Assembly: GCF_019977195.1 (NCBI RefSeq)
Contig: NZ_AP024643.1
Location: forward strand, 1,612,001 to 1,676,000
Source of the DNA: Arthrobacter sp. StoSoilA2
GTDB lineage: Bacteria > Actinomycetota > Actinomycetes > Actinomycetales > Micrococcaceae
DNA length: 64,000 nucleotides
Direction: 5' to 3'
Numbering within the stretch: the first letter of the stretch is position 1; each line of letters starts with the position of its first letter. Below are positions 35,618-43,804 of this stretch, piece by piece. The notes under the pieces were generated by a model that saw nothing but the letters and a program-made list of their open reading frames with translations, searched no databases and had not been told where the DNA came from. Both the position numbers and the translations under genes were made by a program.

Positions 35618-36757
35618 TCACACCAGCTTTGTCTCCATGCCCAGGAACCTCCCGTAGCGTTCCACTTCTGCCTCCAAAGCTTGTTGTTCGGCTGTTGTGA
35701 GTGGCCTGTTCATTCTGATGTCGAGTTCGCAGATCCCACCCGAGAAGCTGTGGCGCCACCATCCGGTCAACCTGCCATCGAGCAACACCACGTGAATTGG
35801 AGCATCGCCCTCGGGGAAATAGGGCGCCCTGCCGCCGAGGTAGTGCCTCGATTGTGAATAGCCCATCACGTACTCGTCGTAGCACTGGATGAGATCGACA
35901 CGGGGAAGTCCTGGCCCATCGTCACCTGGTGGGGGAGTCGCTGCAAGTGCCTCCACATCTTCTGCTGGCAAGTAGAAGTCCAAGCCGTCGACCGCCACGG
36001 TTGCCAAGGCGCCCGGAACGGACTCTTCAGCTACCTGCAAGCCAAGCCGTACATCCTTGATGGTCAGTCCGGACCACGCGGCACAGTCCTTGATGGTGGC
36101 AGGTCCCCGGCTGCTGAAGTACCGCAGGGCCAGCTGGCCCAAGGCCCATTCGCGGTCGCCGTCCTCCATCAGGGACGTATTGCCGTCGGGCACACGTTCC
36201 TCGAACAAGGCGTATGTCTGTTTCAGTGCACCCCCTGCAGAACGGACCGGGCTGCCGCTCACCAGGATTTTGCTGATCTCGGCGTGCATGAGGTGGTAAA
36301 CGAAGCCAAGGCCTTTGCCGGGGAGCCCCGCCTTTTCCAGTATTCCGGCTAGTTCTTCGCGTGTTTTGTGGGCTCCACCGGCCACCGCTTCGGCAAGGAT
36401 GTGCCCACTGCGGGCGGCTGCGTGCTCATCAACTCCCGCCTGCCGGTACATGCCCTTGTTGCCTTGATGAAGGCGATCTGCAGACAAACCCATCAACCAG
36501 CCGAGGTCGTCACGGTGCACAAAATGCCACGTCGGCCGCAGGATATGCGTCCGGAGGATCCTGCCGTCAGCCACCGCCTGCTCCACCTCATCGGCAGTGC
36601 TCCCGACCGCCCTTTGGGCGAGGCTCCACCTGGCATACGGAAATTCCTGCGACTGCACCGCCAGGAGGTTGCGCAGAACATCATCAACGTTTTCGCCGTA
36701 GGGAGCCCGCAGCTGCTGACGGCGCAGGCGCAGGGGGACAACATTGTTAGGCTGCAT
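35618..36757 (-). CDS. AlkZ/YcaQ-like winged-helix DNA glycosylase family protein
   Basis: A 379-aa HTH_42 (PF06224-type) protein made of tandem winged helices. The family's catalytic QxQ-type motif is seen as QSQ at residues 35-37 (LLAVQSQEFPYARWSLAQR), and the C-terminal beta domain shows DEYVMGYSQSRHYLGGRAP and VVLLDGRLTGWWRH. AlkZ and YcaQ excise bulky or crosslinked bases; many paralogues, including this type, are uncharacterised. It lies 29 bases downstream of the SGNH hydrolase gene and may share its transcript. Confidence 0.8.
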   Translation of the reverse strand: MQPNNVVPLRLRRQQLRAPYGENVDDVLRNLLAVQSQEFPYARWSLAQRAVGSTADEVEQAVADGRILRTHILRPTWHFVHRDDLGWLMGLSADRLHQGNKGMYRQAGVDEHAAARSGHILAEAVAGGAHKTREELAGILEKAGLPGKGLGFVYHLMHAEISKILVSGSPVRSAGGALKQTYALFEERVPDGNTSLMEDGDREWALGQLALRYFSSRGPATIKDCAAWSGLTIKDVRLGLQVAEESVPGALATVAVDGLDFYLPAEDVEALAATPPPGDDGPGLPRVDLIQCYDEYVMGYSQSRHYLGGRAPYFPEGDAPIHVVLLDGRLTGWWRHSFSGGICELDIRMNRPLTTAEQQALEAEVERYGRFLGMETKLV

Positions 36758-36786
36758 CGAATCCTCCCGGCCGCAGTCCCATCAGC

Positions 36787-37632
36787 TCAGCCGCGCGGCA
36801 GCATGGTGCCGTTGGGGCCGAAGACCGGTCCCGGCGTCGGGCGTTTGGGGGTAATGCCGTCACCGGAGGATCGATGCCGCAACCTGCGGATAACCCACGG
36901 AACAAAGTACTCGCGGGCCCACACCAGATCCGAGGATCGGGCCTCGCGCCAGGTGCGGACCGGCAGGGGCTTGGGCACCAGGGGCTCAAGGGTGTGCTGG
37001 ACGTTCAGCGCTTCAAGGACCATCATCGCGATGGTGTGGTGTCCCAGAGGTGAGAAGTGCAGGCGGTCTTCGTCCCACATCCGCGGATCGGCCAACTGCC
37101 TCAGGGACCACATGTCCGCGATGATGGCGTCGTGCCGTGCAGCTACAGTCCTCAGGTTTTCGTTGTAGATGGCCACCTTGCCACGGATGCGGCCCAACAC
37201 CGAGGACGCGGTGTCCGGTCCGTTGAACAACACCACAGTCGCCCCACCGGAGGCCAGTTCCTGAACAGCAGCATCCAGCTTCTCCGCCAAGAGGTCCGGG
37301 TCGCCACCGGGCCGGATGAGGTCATTGCCGCCCGCTGAAATCGAGACAAGGTCCGGCTGAAGTTCCAGGCAAGGACCAATTTGTTCATCCACGATCTGCT
37401 GCAGCAGCCGCCCACGGATAGCAAGGTTGGCATAAGCGAAATCCTCATGACCGCGGCCCAGTTCCTCCGCTACACGGTCAGCCCATCCCCGGAAGCCGCC
37501 GGGGTTCCGGGGCTCGGGATCGCCGATGCCTTCCGTGAACGAATCCCCCAGTGCCACGTAACGGCTCCAAGGGTGTGTTTGAACCGGTTCGCCCGGCTTC
37601 ACCAATGAATTGACGTCACTCACGCTTTCCAT
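36787..37632 (-). CDS. SGNH/GDSL-family lipase or esterase
   Basis: A 281-aa SGNH hydrolase. Block I is YVALGDSFTEGIGD (catalytic Ser), block III is SISAGGNDL and block V is DRLHFSPLGHHTIA, which supplies the Asp-His pair. No signal peptide is evident, so it is probably cytoplasmic. Substrate unknown: acyl esters of lipids or carbohydrates. Its start is 68 bases from that of a divergent esterase, with a 16-bp palindrome between them, so both hydrolases may share a regulator. Confidence 0.85.
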   Translation of the reverse strand: MESVSDVNSLVKPGEPVQTHPWSRYVALGDSFTEGIGDPEPRNPGGFRGWADRVAEELGRGHEDFAYANLAIRGRLLQQIVDEQIGPCLELQPDLVSISAGGNDLIRPGGDPDLLAEKLDAAVQELASGGATVVLFNGPDTASSVLGRIRGKVAIYNENLRTVAARHDAIIADMWSLRQLADPRMWDEDRLHFSPLGHHTIAMMVLEALNVQHTLEPLVPKPLPVRTWREARSSDLVWAREYFVPWVIRRLRHRSSGDGITPKRPTPGPVFGPNGTMLPRG

Positions 37633-37669
37633 CCTGCCTTGAATCTGCGAACCTACGCCACCGTAGGTT

Positions 37670-37685
37670 GTTACTCATCAGTAAC
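37670..37685. promoter_or_regulatory. 16-bp palindromic operator GTTACT-N4-AGTAAC
   Basis: GTTACTCATCAGTAAC lies in the 68-base region between the divergent SGNH hydrolase and carboxylesterase genes. An identical 16-mer occurs at 63086-63101 in front of the acyl-CoA dehydrogenase gene. A palindrome with 6-bp arms and a 4-bp centre is typical of TetR/FadR-like repressors. Confidence 0.7.
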
Positions 37686-37700
37686 TGCAAGAATAGACCC

Positions 37701-38351
37701 ATGACTGAAGCCGTTGCATTCCCCGCGCCCGTTGTCCTGTGGTCCCATGACGAAGCTGAACGGGAGGGCAAGCCGCTTCTGGTGCTGCTGCACGGCTATG
37801 GCTCCAATGAGGACGATCTCTTCAGCCTCGCGGGCCTGCTTCCCGAAGGGTTTGTGGTGGCTTCCCTGCGCGCGCCGATGCCCATGGGCCCCGGCTTCAC
37901 CTGGTTCCCGCTCACTGCGTCAATCGACTATTCCCTGGAAGCAGTAAAGCTTGCCGCCGAGTATGCCCTTGAATGGTTGGATACGGTCAAAGCCAATCAT
38001 TCTTCAGTGACGCTGCTCGGCTTCTCCATGGGCATGGCCATGGCGACCACCATGCTCCGGTACCGTCCCGCGGACTTCGCTGCCGTCGTCGGGCTTTCGG
38101 GTTTCGTGGTGGACGCCGGCGATGACCCCGCCTTCCGCGATGCCGAACTGGACGGCACCTTGCCGATGTTCTGGGGCCGCGACCAGCAGGACCCCGTCAT
38201 TACTCCGGACAAGATCGAATACACCATGGGGTGGGTGCGCAAGCACGTGGACCTCACCAAGGTGCTCTACACAGGCATGTGGCATGGCATTAATCAGCAG
38301 GAAATCGGCCACGTAGGCGAATTCCTGACGCACAAAGTCCTCGCATCTTAA
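37701..38351 (+). CDS. Alpha/beta hydrolase, phospholipase/carboxylesterase family
   Basis: A 216-aa serine hydrolase of the PF02230 type. VLLHGYGSNEDDLFSLA contains the oxyanion HG motif, GFSMGMAMA (about residue 112) is the nucleophile elbow, and the C-terminal WHGINQQEIGHVGEF supplies the catalytic histidine. Such enzymes hydrolyse short-chain esters or lysophospholipids. The ATG at 37701 lies 15 bases after the palindrome at 37670-37685, which would sit over the ribosome site or the start of the transcript. It ends just before a large hairpin. Confidence 0.85.
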   Translation: MTEAVAFPAPVVLWSHDEAEREGKPLLVLLHGYGSNEDDLFSLAGLLPEGFVVASLRAPMPMGPGFTWFPLTASIDYSLEAVKLAAEYALEWLDTVKANHSSVTLLGFSMGMAMATTMLRYRPADFAAVVGLSGFVVDAGDDPAFRDAELDGTLPMFWGRDQQDPVITPDKIEYTMGWVRKHVDLTKVLYTGMWHGINQQEIGHVGEFLTHKVLAS

Positions 38352-38352
38352 C

Positions 38353-38417
38353 GCAACGCGGGGTCACTTACGGCCCATAAATGGCCTCACCATGGGCCTT
38401 AAGTGACCCCGCGTTGC
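38353..38417. terminator. Long perfect hairpin between convergent genes
   Basis: GCAACGCGGGGTCACTTA (38353-38370) has its perfect complement at 38400-38417, and an inner stem GGCCCAT/ATGGGCC extends it, leaving about 13 bases as loop. It lies between convergent esterase and S4 genes and would terminate both. The length and near-perfection suggest a repeated intergenic element rather than a plain terminator. Confidence 0.8.
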
Positions 38418-38418
38418 T

Positions 38419-38646
38419 TCAGGCGGAGATAATCCTTACGGTCTGGCCGTTGACGGTGACGGTGTCGCCGGCGTGCAGCTGGCGGCCCCGGCGTTCGTCG
38501 ATCTCGTCGTTGACCTTCACCAAGCCATTCTTAATGAGCTCGGTGGCCTCCACGCCGTCCTCCACCAGGTTGGCCAGCTTCAGCAGCTGACCGAGGCGGA
38601 TCATGTCGTCGCGGATGGGGACCTCTTCGATTTCCGGGTTGCTCAT
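38419..38646 (-). CDS. S4-domain RNA-binding protein
   Basis: A 75-aa protein consisting of one S4 RNA-binding domain: IRLGQLLKLANLVEDGVEATELIKNGLVKVNDEIDERRGRQL arrangement with the basic GRQL and KV residues typical of the YaaA/RlbA type (these positions span about residues 13-55). Probably a ribosome- or RNA-associated accessory factor. The start at 38646 is only 23 bases from the proposed start of the divergent transporter gene. Confidence 0.82.
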   Translation of the reverse strand: MSNPEIEEVPIRDDMIRLGQLLKLANLVEDGVEATELIKNGLVKVNDEIDERRGRQLHAGDTVTVNGQTVRIISA

Positions 38647-38669
38647 AAAGCAATGATGCCTGACGTAGT

Positions 38670-39674
38670 GTGGTGTCAGTGCCGCAGTCTTCCCGTCGTT
38701 CCACCCTTCCGCTCGCCGCTGGCCTCCCTGTTGCAGTAGCAACTGGGCTGGTCATTCCGCTTCAAGGAAGGATCAACGGGGCTCTCGGGGCCCGGCTGGA
38801 CGATGGCATCGCCGCAGCCGTGGTGAGCTTCACCACAGGCCTCGTCCTCATTGCGGCCATTTCCCTCGCCACACCCAAAGGCAGGGCAGGCCTTCGGCGC
38901 ATCGTCCCGGCGGTCCGCAGCCGTAGCTTTCCCCGCTTCTACGTCATGGCCGGTGGGATCGGTGCACTCTTCGTCATCGCGCAAACATTCACTGTGGTCC
39001 TGCTGGGGGTTGCGCTGTTCACTGTGGCGGTGGTCACCGGGCAGACCCTGAGCGGCCTCCTTGTGGACCGAATGGGAATAGGTCCCGGCGGCAAACGGTC
39101 CATTACCGGAGTGCGGATCCTGGGCAGTGTGCTGACGGTAGCCGCCGTTGCCTGGGCTGTTTCCCCGCGGTTCGGGGGCAATACCGACGTCGCCTCCCTG
39201 GTGCTGCCCGTCCTGTTGCCACTGGCTGCAGGGTTTCTCATGAGTTTCCAGCAAGCCATGAACGGAACCGCCACTGTTCACTACGGGACCCCTGTCGCAG
39301 CCACGCTGGTCAACTTCATCGCCGGTGCCGTCATCCTCTGGATTGCCTGGCTGATCAAGCTTTCCGTGGCAGGCGCCGGCAACCCGCTTCCGGGTGAATG
39401 GTGGTTCTACCTGGGCGGCCCCATGGGCTGCCTTTTCATTGGGCTTGCGGCGCTCCTGGTCCGAAGCCTTGGCGTGCTGGTCACCGGTCTGGGCATGATC
39501 GCCGGGCAGCTGGTGGGTTCTTTAGTGCTCGACGTCGTGATCCCCAGTCCCGGTGCGGTGGTCGCCTTGCCCACGGTGTTGGGTACGGTATTGACGCTCG
39601 CGGCGATCGTCGTGGCCACGCTGCCCTGGCCCAGGGGAGCATTCGCACGAAAGGTCCCGGGCAAAGGCCGGTAG
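38670..39674 (+). CDS. DUF606/YdcZ-type DMT transporter, duplicated domain
   Basis: A 334-aa membrane protein with about ten spans that reads as two DUF606 (YdcZ) units in tandem: the first begins GLVIPLQGRINGALGARL and the second PLAAGFLMSFQQAMNGTATVHYG. DUF606 members belong to the drug/metabolite transporter superfamily and often work as pairs of single-unit genes; here both halves are fused. Substrate unknown. The GTG at 38670 (with nearby in-frame GTGs at 38673 and 38679) leaves hardly any untranslated leader, so the mRNA may be leaderless. Confidence 0.8.
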   Translation: MVSVPQSSRRSTLPLAAGLPVAVATGLVIPLQGRINGALGARLDDGIAAAVVSFTTGLVLIAAISLATPKGRAGLRRIVPAVRSRSFPRFYVMAGGIGALFVIAQTFTVVLLGVALFTVAVVTGQTLSGLLVDRMGIGPGGKRSITGVRILGSVLTVAAVAWAVSPRFGGNTDVASLVLPVLLPLAAGFLMSFQQAMNGTATVHYGTPVAATLVNFIAGAVILWIAWLIKLSVAGAGNPLPGEWWFYLGGPMGCLFIGLAALLVRSLGVLVTGLGMIAGQLVGSLVLDVVIPSPGAVVALPTVLGTVLTLAAIVVATLPWPRGAFARKVPGKGR

Positions 39675-39811
39675 GCTAGGACACGCAGCTTTTCTGCACA
39701 GTTATTATCCGCACCAATTCCCCAGCCCACCCCGCCGGACAACCTCGTTCGGAATCCGGGGCAACCACCGCGGACCGCACCCAGCGGCCCTGTAGAACAA
39801 ATGGAGTACCC

Positions 39812-41197
39812 ATGGCAGCAAAATCCGTCCTTGACCAGGTCATTTCCCTCTCCAAGCGGAGGGGCTTTGTCTTCCAGGCCGGTGAAATCTATGGTGGTTC
39901 CCGTTCGGCGTGGGATTACGGACCCCTGGGTGCGGAACTGAAGGAAAACATCAAGCGCCAGTGGTGGCAGAGCATGGTCCGCGGCCGCGAAGACGTCGTA
40001 GGCCTGGACTCCTCGGTCATCCTGCCCCGCCAGGTCTGGGAAGCCTCCGGCCACGTCGAGGTGTTCTCGGACCCCCTGGTGGAATGCCTCTCGTGCCACA
40101 AGCGCTACCGTGCCGACCACCTTGAGGAAGAGTACGCGGAAAAGAAGGGCCGCCCCGCCGAGAACGGCTTGAAGGACATTGCCTGTGCCAACTGTGGCAC
40201 CCGTGGTCAGTGGACCGAGCCGCAGGAATTTTCCGGCCTCCTGAAGACCTTCCTTGGCCCGGTGGCCAACGATGAGGGCATGCACTACCTGCGTCCGGAA
40301 ACGGCCCAGGGCATCTTCGTGAACTTCAACAATGTCCTCACCACGTCCCGGAAGAAGCCACCGTTCGGCATTGGCCAGATCGGCAAGTCCTTCCGCAACG
40401 AGATCACGCCGGGCAACTTCATCTTCCGTACCCGCGAGTTCGAACAGATGGAGATGGAATTCTTCGTCGAGCCCGGCACGGATGAGGAATGGCACCAGTA
40501 CTGGATGAAGGAGCGCATGTCCTGGTACACCAGCCTGGGCATCCGTGAAGAAAACCTCCGCTTCTTTGAGCACCCGCTTGAGAAGCTGAGCCACTACTCC
40601 AAGGGCACCACGGACATCGAGTACCGCTTCGGTTTCCAAGGCTCCGAGTGGGGCGAGCTCGAGGGCATCGCGAACCGCACGGACTTCGACCTCTCCACGC
40701 ACGCCAAGGCATCCGGGACGGACCTGAGCTACTTCAACCAGGCCACCAATGAGCGCTACACCCCATACGTGATCGAGCCCGCTGCCGGGTTGACCCGCTC
40801 CTTCATGGCGTTCCTGATTGACGCCTACACCGAAGACGAGGCACCCAACGCCAAGGGCGGCGTCGACGTCCGTACGGTCCTGAAGCTGGACCCGCGGCTT
40901 GCCCCGGTCAAGGCAGCTGTCCTGCCCCTGAGCCGCAACGAGGACCTGTCCCCGAAGGCAAAGGCGCTGGGCACCCAGCTGCGCAAGAACTGGAACATCG
41001 ACTTCGACGACGCCGGCGCCATCGGCCGCCGTTACCGTCGCCAGGACGAGATCGGTACTCCGTTCTGCATCACCGTGGACTTCGATACCCTCGAAGACCA
41101 GGCCGTGACCATCCGTGAGCGCGACACCATGAGCCAGGAACGCGTGTCCCTGGACAAGGTTGAGGCTTACCTGGCAGCACGACTGATCGGCGCCTAA
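39812..41197 (+). CDS. glyS: Glycine--tRNA ligase
   Basis: A 461-aa class II synthetase of the alpha2 (eukaryote-like, single-chain) glycine type. Motif 2 is seen in FRNEITPGNFIFRTREFEQMEME, glycine-enzyme features include RRGFVFQAGEIYGG at the N-terminus, CHKRYRADH and CANCGTRGQW zinc-like insert, and the C-terminal anticodon-binding domain (VAVLPLSRNEDLSPKAK region). Motif 3 is GLTRSFMAFL. A GNAT gene starts two bases after the stop. The 137-base leader shows no T-box that I can recognise. Confidence 0.96.
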   Translation: MAAKSVLDQVISLSKRRGFVFQAGEIYGGSRSAWDYGPLGAELKENIKRQWWQSMVRGREDVVGLDSSVILPRQVWEASGHVEVFSDPLVECLSCHKRYRADHLEEEYAEKKGRPAENGLKDIACANCGTRGQWTEPQEFSGLLKTFLGPVANDEGMHYLRPETAQGIFVNFNNVLTTSRKKPPFGIGQIGKSFRNEITPGNFIFRTREFEQMEMEFFVEPGTDEEWHQYWMKERMSWYTSLGIREENLRFFEHPLEKLSHYSKGTTDIEYRFGFQGSEWGELEGIANRTDFDLSTHAKASGTDLSYFNQATNERYTPYVIEPAAGLTRSFMAFLIDAYTEDEAPNAKGGVDVRTVLKLDPRLAPVKAAVLPLSRNEDLSPKAKALGTQLRKNWNIDFDDAGAIGRRYRRQDEIGTPFCITVDFDTLEDQAVTIRERDTMSQERVSLDKVEAYLAARLIGA

Positions 41198-41199
41198 CC

Positions 41200-42162
41200 G
41201 TGGCCTTGGAATACCGCGAGTGGAAGGAAGGCGACGACCTCGCCCTCCTGGAAATCTGGGGCGGCCCGGAGACCCTCCCTGCAGAACAGTTCCGTGCTGC
41301 TTTGGCGCCCTCGAGCAACCAGCCTTGGCGCCGCTGCATCGTTGCCGAAGACGTCGTTGACGGCGTTCGCATCCCCGTTGCGGCCGGCGTGGTTCACGAA
41401 GCGTCCCTGCACCCGGAACGTCTCTGGGCTTACATCGAGGTTGCCAAGGACCATCGCCGGAACGGCGTCGGTGCCACCCTGCTGACCATGCTGCGCCGCG
41501 AAGCCGGGAACTCGCCGTCGGGCGTTTCCAAGCTCCGCAGCAAGGTTGAACCGGGCACCCCGGGGGCTGCTTTCGCCGAAGCCGCAGGCCTGGGACCCAT
41601 CCAGCGTTCCCAGTTGGTAGTAGTGGAGCCTGAGCCGCTGAAGCTCCCGCGGTTCGGCGACGGTTCCGAGGAAGCTGCCTCGGAGCGCGTGGAGGACCTC
41701 GCCACCGGATCCGTGGAACTCAGCGAAGTGGTGGGCCGCTACTACTCAGCTGTCCACCACTGGGACAGCCCGGGCGAGCTCAGCATTGCTACGGTGCAGC
41801 GGCTCTTCCTGCACGATCTCACCGGGGCGCACGGAGCCATTGTGCTTCGTGCTCCGAAGGCAAGCGCCTTTGGCGGGGGAGTGCCGGCCAGCCGAAAAGG
41901 TAAGATCCAGGCCTTCGCCATCAGCTACGCCCAGGGGAACTCCGAGGAGCCCTCGGATGTCTTCCTGGGTCACGATCCCATGCTGTCCGCCGACGACGCC
42001 GAAGCTGCCGTACGGGATCTTCTGGCGCTTATTGCGTACCAGCACCCCGTGCTGTTGGAAGTGGACGAATCCATGACGGCGCTGCGCAGCGTTCTGGCAC
42101 CTTTGCTGGAGTCGGGCAAGGCCCACGTTCGTGGCGCTGACACACTGATCGTGAGCGACTGA
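41200..42162 (+). CDS. GNAT-family acetyltransferase
   Basis: A 320-aa protein with an N-terminal GNAT domain: YIEVAKDHRRNGVGATLLTMLRREA contains the acetyl-CoA pyrophosphate loop (about residues 75-98). The second half (residues about 150-320) looks like a degenerate second GNAT domain, ending KAHVRGADTLIVSD. Acceptor unknown. It starts with GTG two bases after the glyS stop, so translation is coupled to glycyl-tRNA synthetase, and it ends before a very strong hairpin. Confidence 0.78.
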   Translation: MALEYREWKEGDDLALLEIWGGPETLPAEQFRAALAPSSNQPWRRCIVAEDVVDGVRIPVAAGVVHEASLHPERLWAYIEVAKDHRRNGVGATLLTMLRREAGNSPSGVSKLRSKVEPGTPGAAFAEAAGLGPIQRSQLVVVEPEPLKLPRFGDGSEEAASERVEDLATGSVELSEVVGRYYSAVHHWDSPGELSIATVQRLFLHDLTGAHGAIVLRAPKASAFGGGVPASRKGKIQAFAISYAQGNSEEPSDVFLGHDPMLSADDAEAAVRDLLALIAYQHPVLLEVDESMTALRSVLAPLLESGKAHVRGADTLIVSD

Positions 42163-42180
42163 CCACGTACTCGCATGTCC

Positions 42181-42227
42181 GGATCCCGCCCTGCCCATCG
42201 CCGATGGGCAGGGCGGGATCCTCGCTT
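42181..42227 (+). terminator. Terminator of the glyS-GNAT operon
   Basis: GGATCCCGCCCTGCCCATCG (42181-42200) is followed after one base by its perfect complement (42202-42221) and then TCGCTTT. The 20-bp stem is exceptionally stable; the T tract is short. Confidence 0.85.
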
Positions 42228-42259
42228 TAAGCTCAGCCCGCATTCGTGGTGGAAAAGCC

Positions 42260-42288
42260 TTGACGCGGCCATGGCGCAGGAGTAGGAA
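42260..42288 (+). promoter_or_regulatory. Candidate promoter of the BBE-type oxidoreductase gene
   Basis: TTGACG (42260-42265) and TAGGAA (42283-42288) are separated by 17 bases, a good sigma-70-type arrangement about 90 bases before the coding start. Confidence 0.4.
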
Positions 42289-42375
42289 GGCGACGTAAGC
42301 CACGCGCCGGCACACTCGGAGGGAAGCGGCGTCTGTGGAACAGCTCCGGTCTCCTCTGAATCGGCGGTAACAACA

Positions 42376-43749
42376 ATGAACGGAACGACCTTGGACGGGC
42401 TGCGGGATCAGCTGCGCGGACAGCTCATCACTCCCGAAGACCCTGAATATGATTCGGCACGGGCAGTCTTTAACGCCATGGTCGACAAACGTCCGGCGGG
42501 CATCGTCCGGGTGGCCCAAGTTGCGGATGTGATTGCGGGGGTGAACTTCGCACGGGAGAATTCCATGCCCCTGGCCATTCGGGGCGGCGGACACAGTGCT
42601 CCTGGATTTGGAACAGCGGATGACGCCCTGGTGCTGGACTTCGTCAACCGTACAGGGGTGCGGGTTGATCCGGAGACCGCAACTGCGCGGGCCGAAAGCG
42701 GAACCACGTGGGCTGATTTCAACCACGCAACGCACGCCTTCGGATTGGCGACCACTGGCGGGATCGTCGGATCCACGGGAGTTGCGGGACTGACCCTGGG
42801 CGGGGGAATAGGCTACCTTGCCCGAAAGTACGGTCTCTCCTGCGACAACCTCGTTTCAGCCGATGTGGTCACGGCTGATGGAAAGTTCCTGGTGGCCAGC
42901 GAGGACCAGAACGAGGACCTGTTCTGGGCGCTCCGGGGCGGTGGTGGCAACTTCGGCGTGGTGACCTCGTTCGAGTTCAAACTCCATCCTGTTGATATGG
43001 TCCATGCCGGAGTCATCCTCTACGGCGCAGAACATACTGACACAGTCGCCCGGTTCTACCGCGATTACATCGCGAACGCGCCCGAAGAGTTCGGCGCTTT
43101 CCTGGGATTCCACCAGGGCCCGCCAGTCCCGTTCCTACCCGAAGAGTGGCACGGCAAGCCCGTCTGTGTGGTGGTTGGGATGTGGACGGGGGATTTGGGA
43201 GAAGGCGAAGCGCGGTGGCAGCCTTTCCTGGACGCAGCCCCTGTTGCGGGCTCACTGGTAGCTCCCATGCCGTACCCAGCCCTGAACGTTGCCTTCGATG
43301 CGCTCAACCAGAAAGGAATGCAGGGCTACTGGAAGGCGAACTTCCTCCCCGAGCTCAGTGATGGCGCCATCCAGGCTCACGCTGAGCATGGTGCGACGGT
43401 CACCAGCGTCAATACGGCTGTCCACATCTACCCCATCGACGGCGCCGTCTCACGCGTTGGCGTCCATGACACAGCCTTTGCGCACCGTGACATGAAGTTT
43501 GCGCCCGTCATTGCCGCCCAATGGATGGAACCCACGGATAACGAAGCCAACATCGCCTGGGCGCGAGGCTATGCGGCGGCCCTTGCACCGCACTCGGCGC
43601 TGGGCGGGTACATCAACTTCATGGACGCTGAAGACCAGAACCGGGTCACTGACAATTACGGCCCCAATTGGGATCGTCTGGTGCAGGTCAAGAGCAAGTA
43701 CGATCCCGGCAACCTTTTCCACGTGAACCAGAACATCAAGCCAGCCTGA
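42376..43749 (+). CDS. FAD-linked oxidase, berberine-bridge-enzyme family
   Basis: A 457-aa secreted-type fold but without signal peptide. PP-loop FAD domain: AIRGGGHSAPGFG carries the histidine that is usually 8-alpha linked to FAD; the second covalent-attachment cysteine found in bicovalent members is absent (TTGGIVGSTGVAGLTLGGG). The C-terminal BBE motif is YGPNWDRLVQVKSKYDPGNLF. Such enzymes oxidise sugars, alkaloids or aromatic polyketides; substrate unknown. It is monocistronic, with its own promoter candidate upstream. Confidence 0.88.
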   Translation: MNGTTLDGLRDQLRGQLITPEDPEYDSARAVFNAMVDKRPAGIVRVAQVADVIAGVNFARENSMPLAIRGGGHSAPGFGTADDALVLDFVNRTGVRVDPETATARAESGTTWADFNHATHAFGLATTGGIVGSTGVAGLTLGGGIGYLARKYGLSCDNLVSADVVTADGKFLVASEDQNEDLFWALRGGGGNFGVVTSFEFKLHPVDMVHAGVILYGAEHTDTVARFYRDYIANAPEEFGAFLGFHQGPPVPFLPEEWHGKPVCVVVGMWTGDLGEGEARWQPFLDAAPVAGSLVAPMPYPALNVAFDALNQKGMQGYWKANFLPELSDGAIQAHAEHGATVTSVNTAVHIYPIDGAVSRVGVHDTAFAHRDMKFAPVIAAQWMEPTDNEANIAWARGYAAALAPHSALGGYINFMDAEDQNRVTDNYGPNWDRLVQVKSKYDPGNLFHVNQNIKPA

Positions 43750-43804
43750 GGGAAGGGTTTGCGTGTGACCCGGCTAGGCTTGAAACCATGAGGTTTTGCA
43801 GCTG

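Noticed and set aside
39675..39811. T-box riboswitch in front of glyS
   Set aside because: No AGGGTGGNACCGCG-like T-box core or specifier loop could be found in the 137-base leader.
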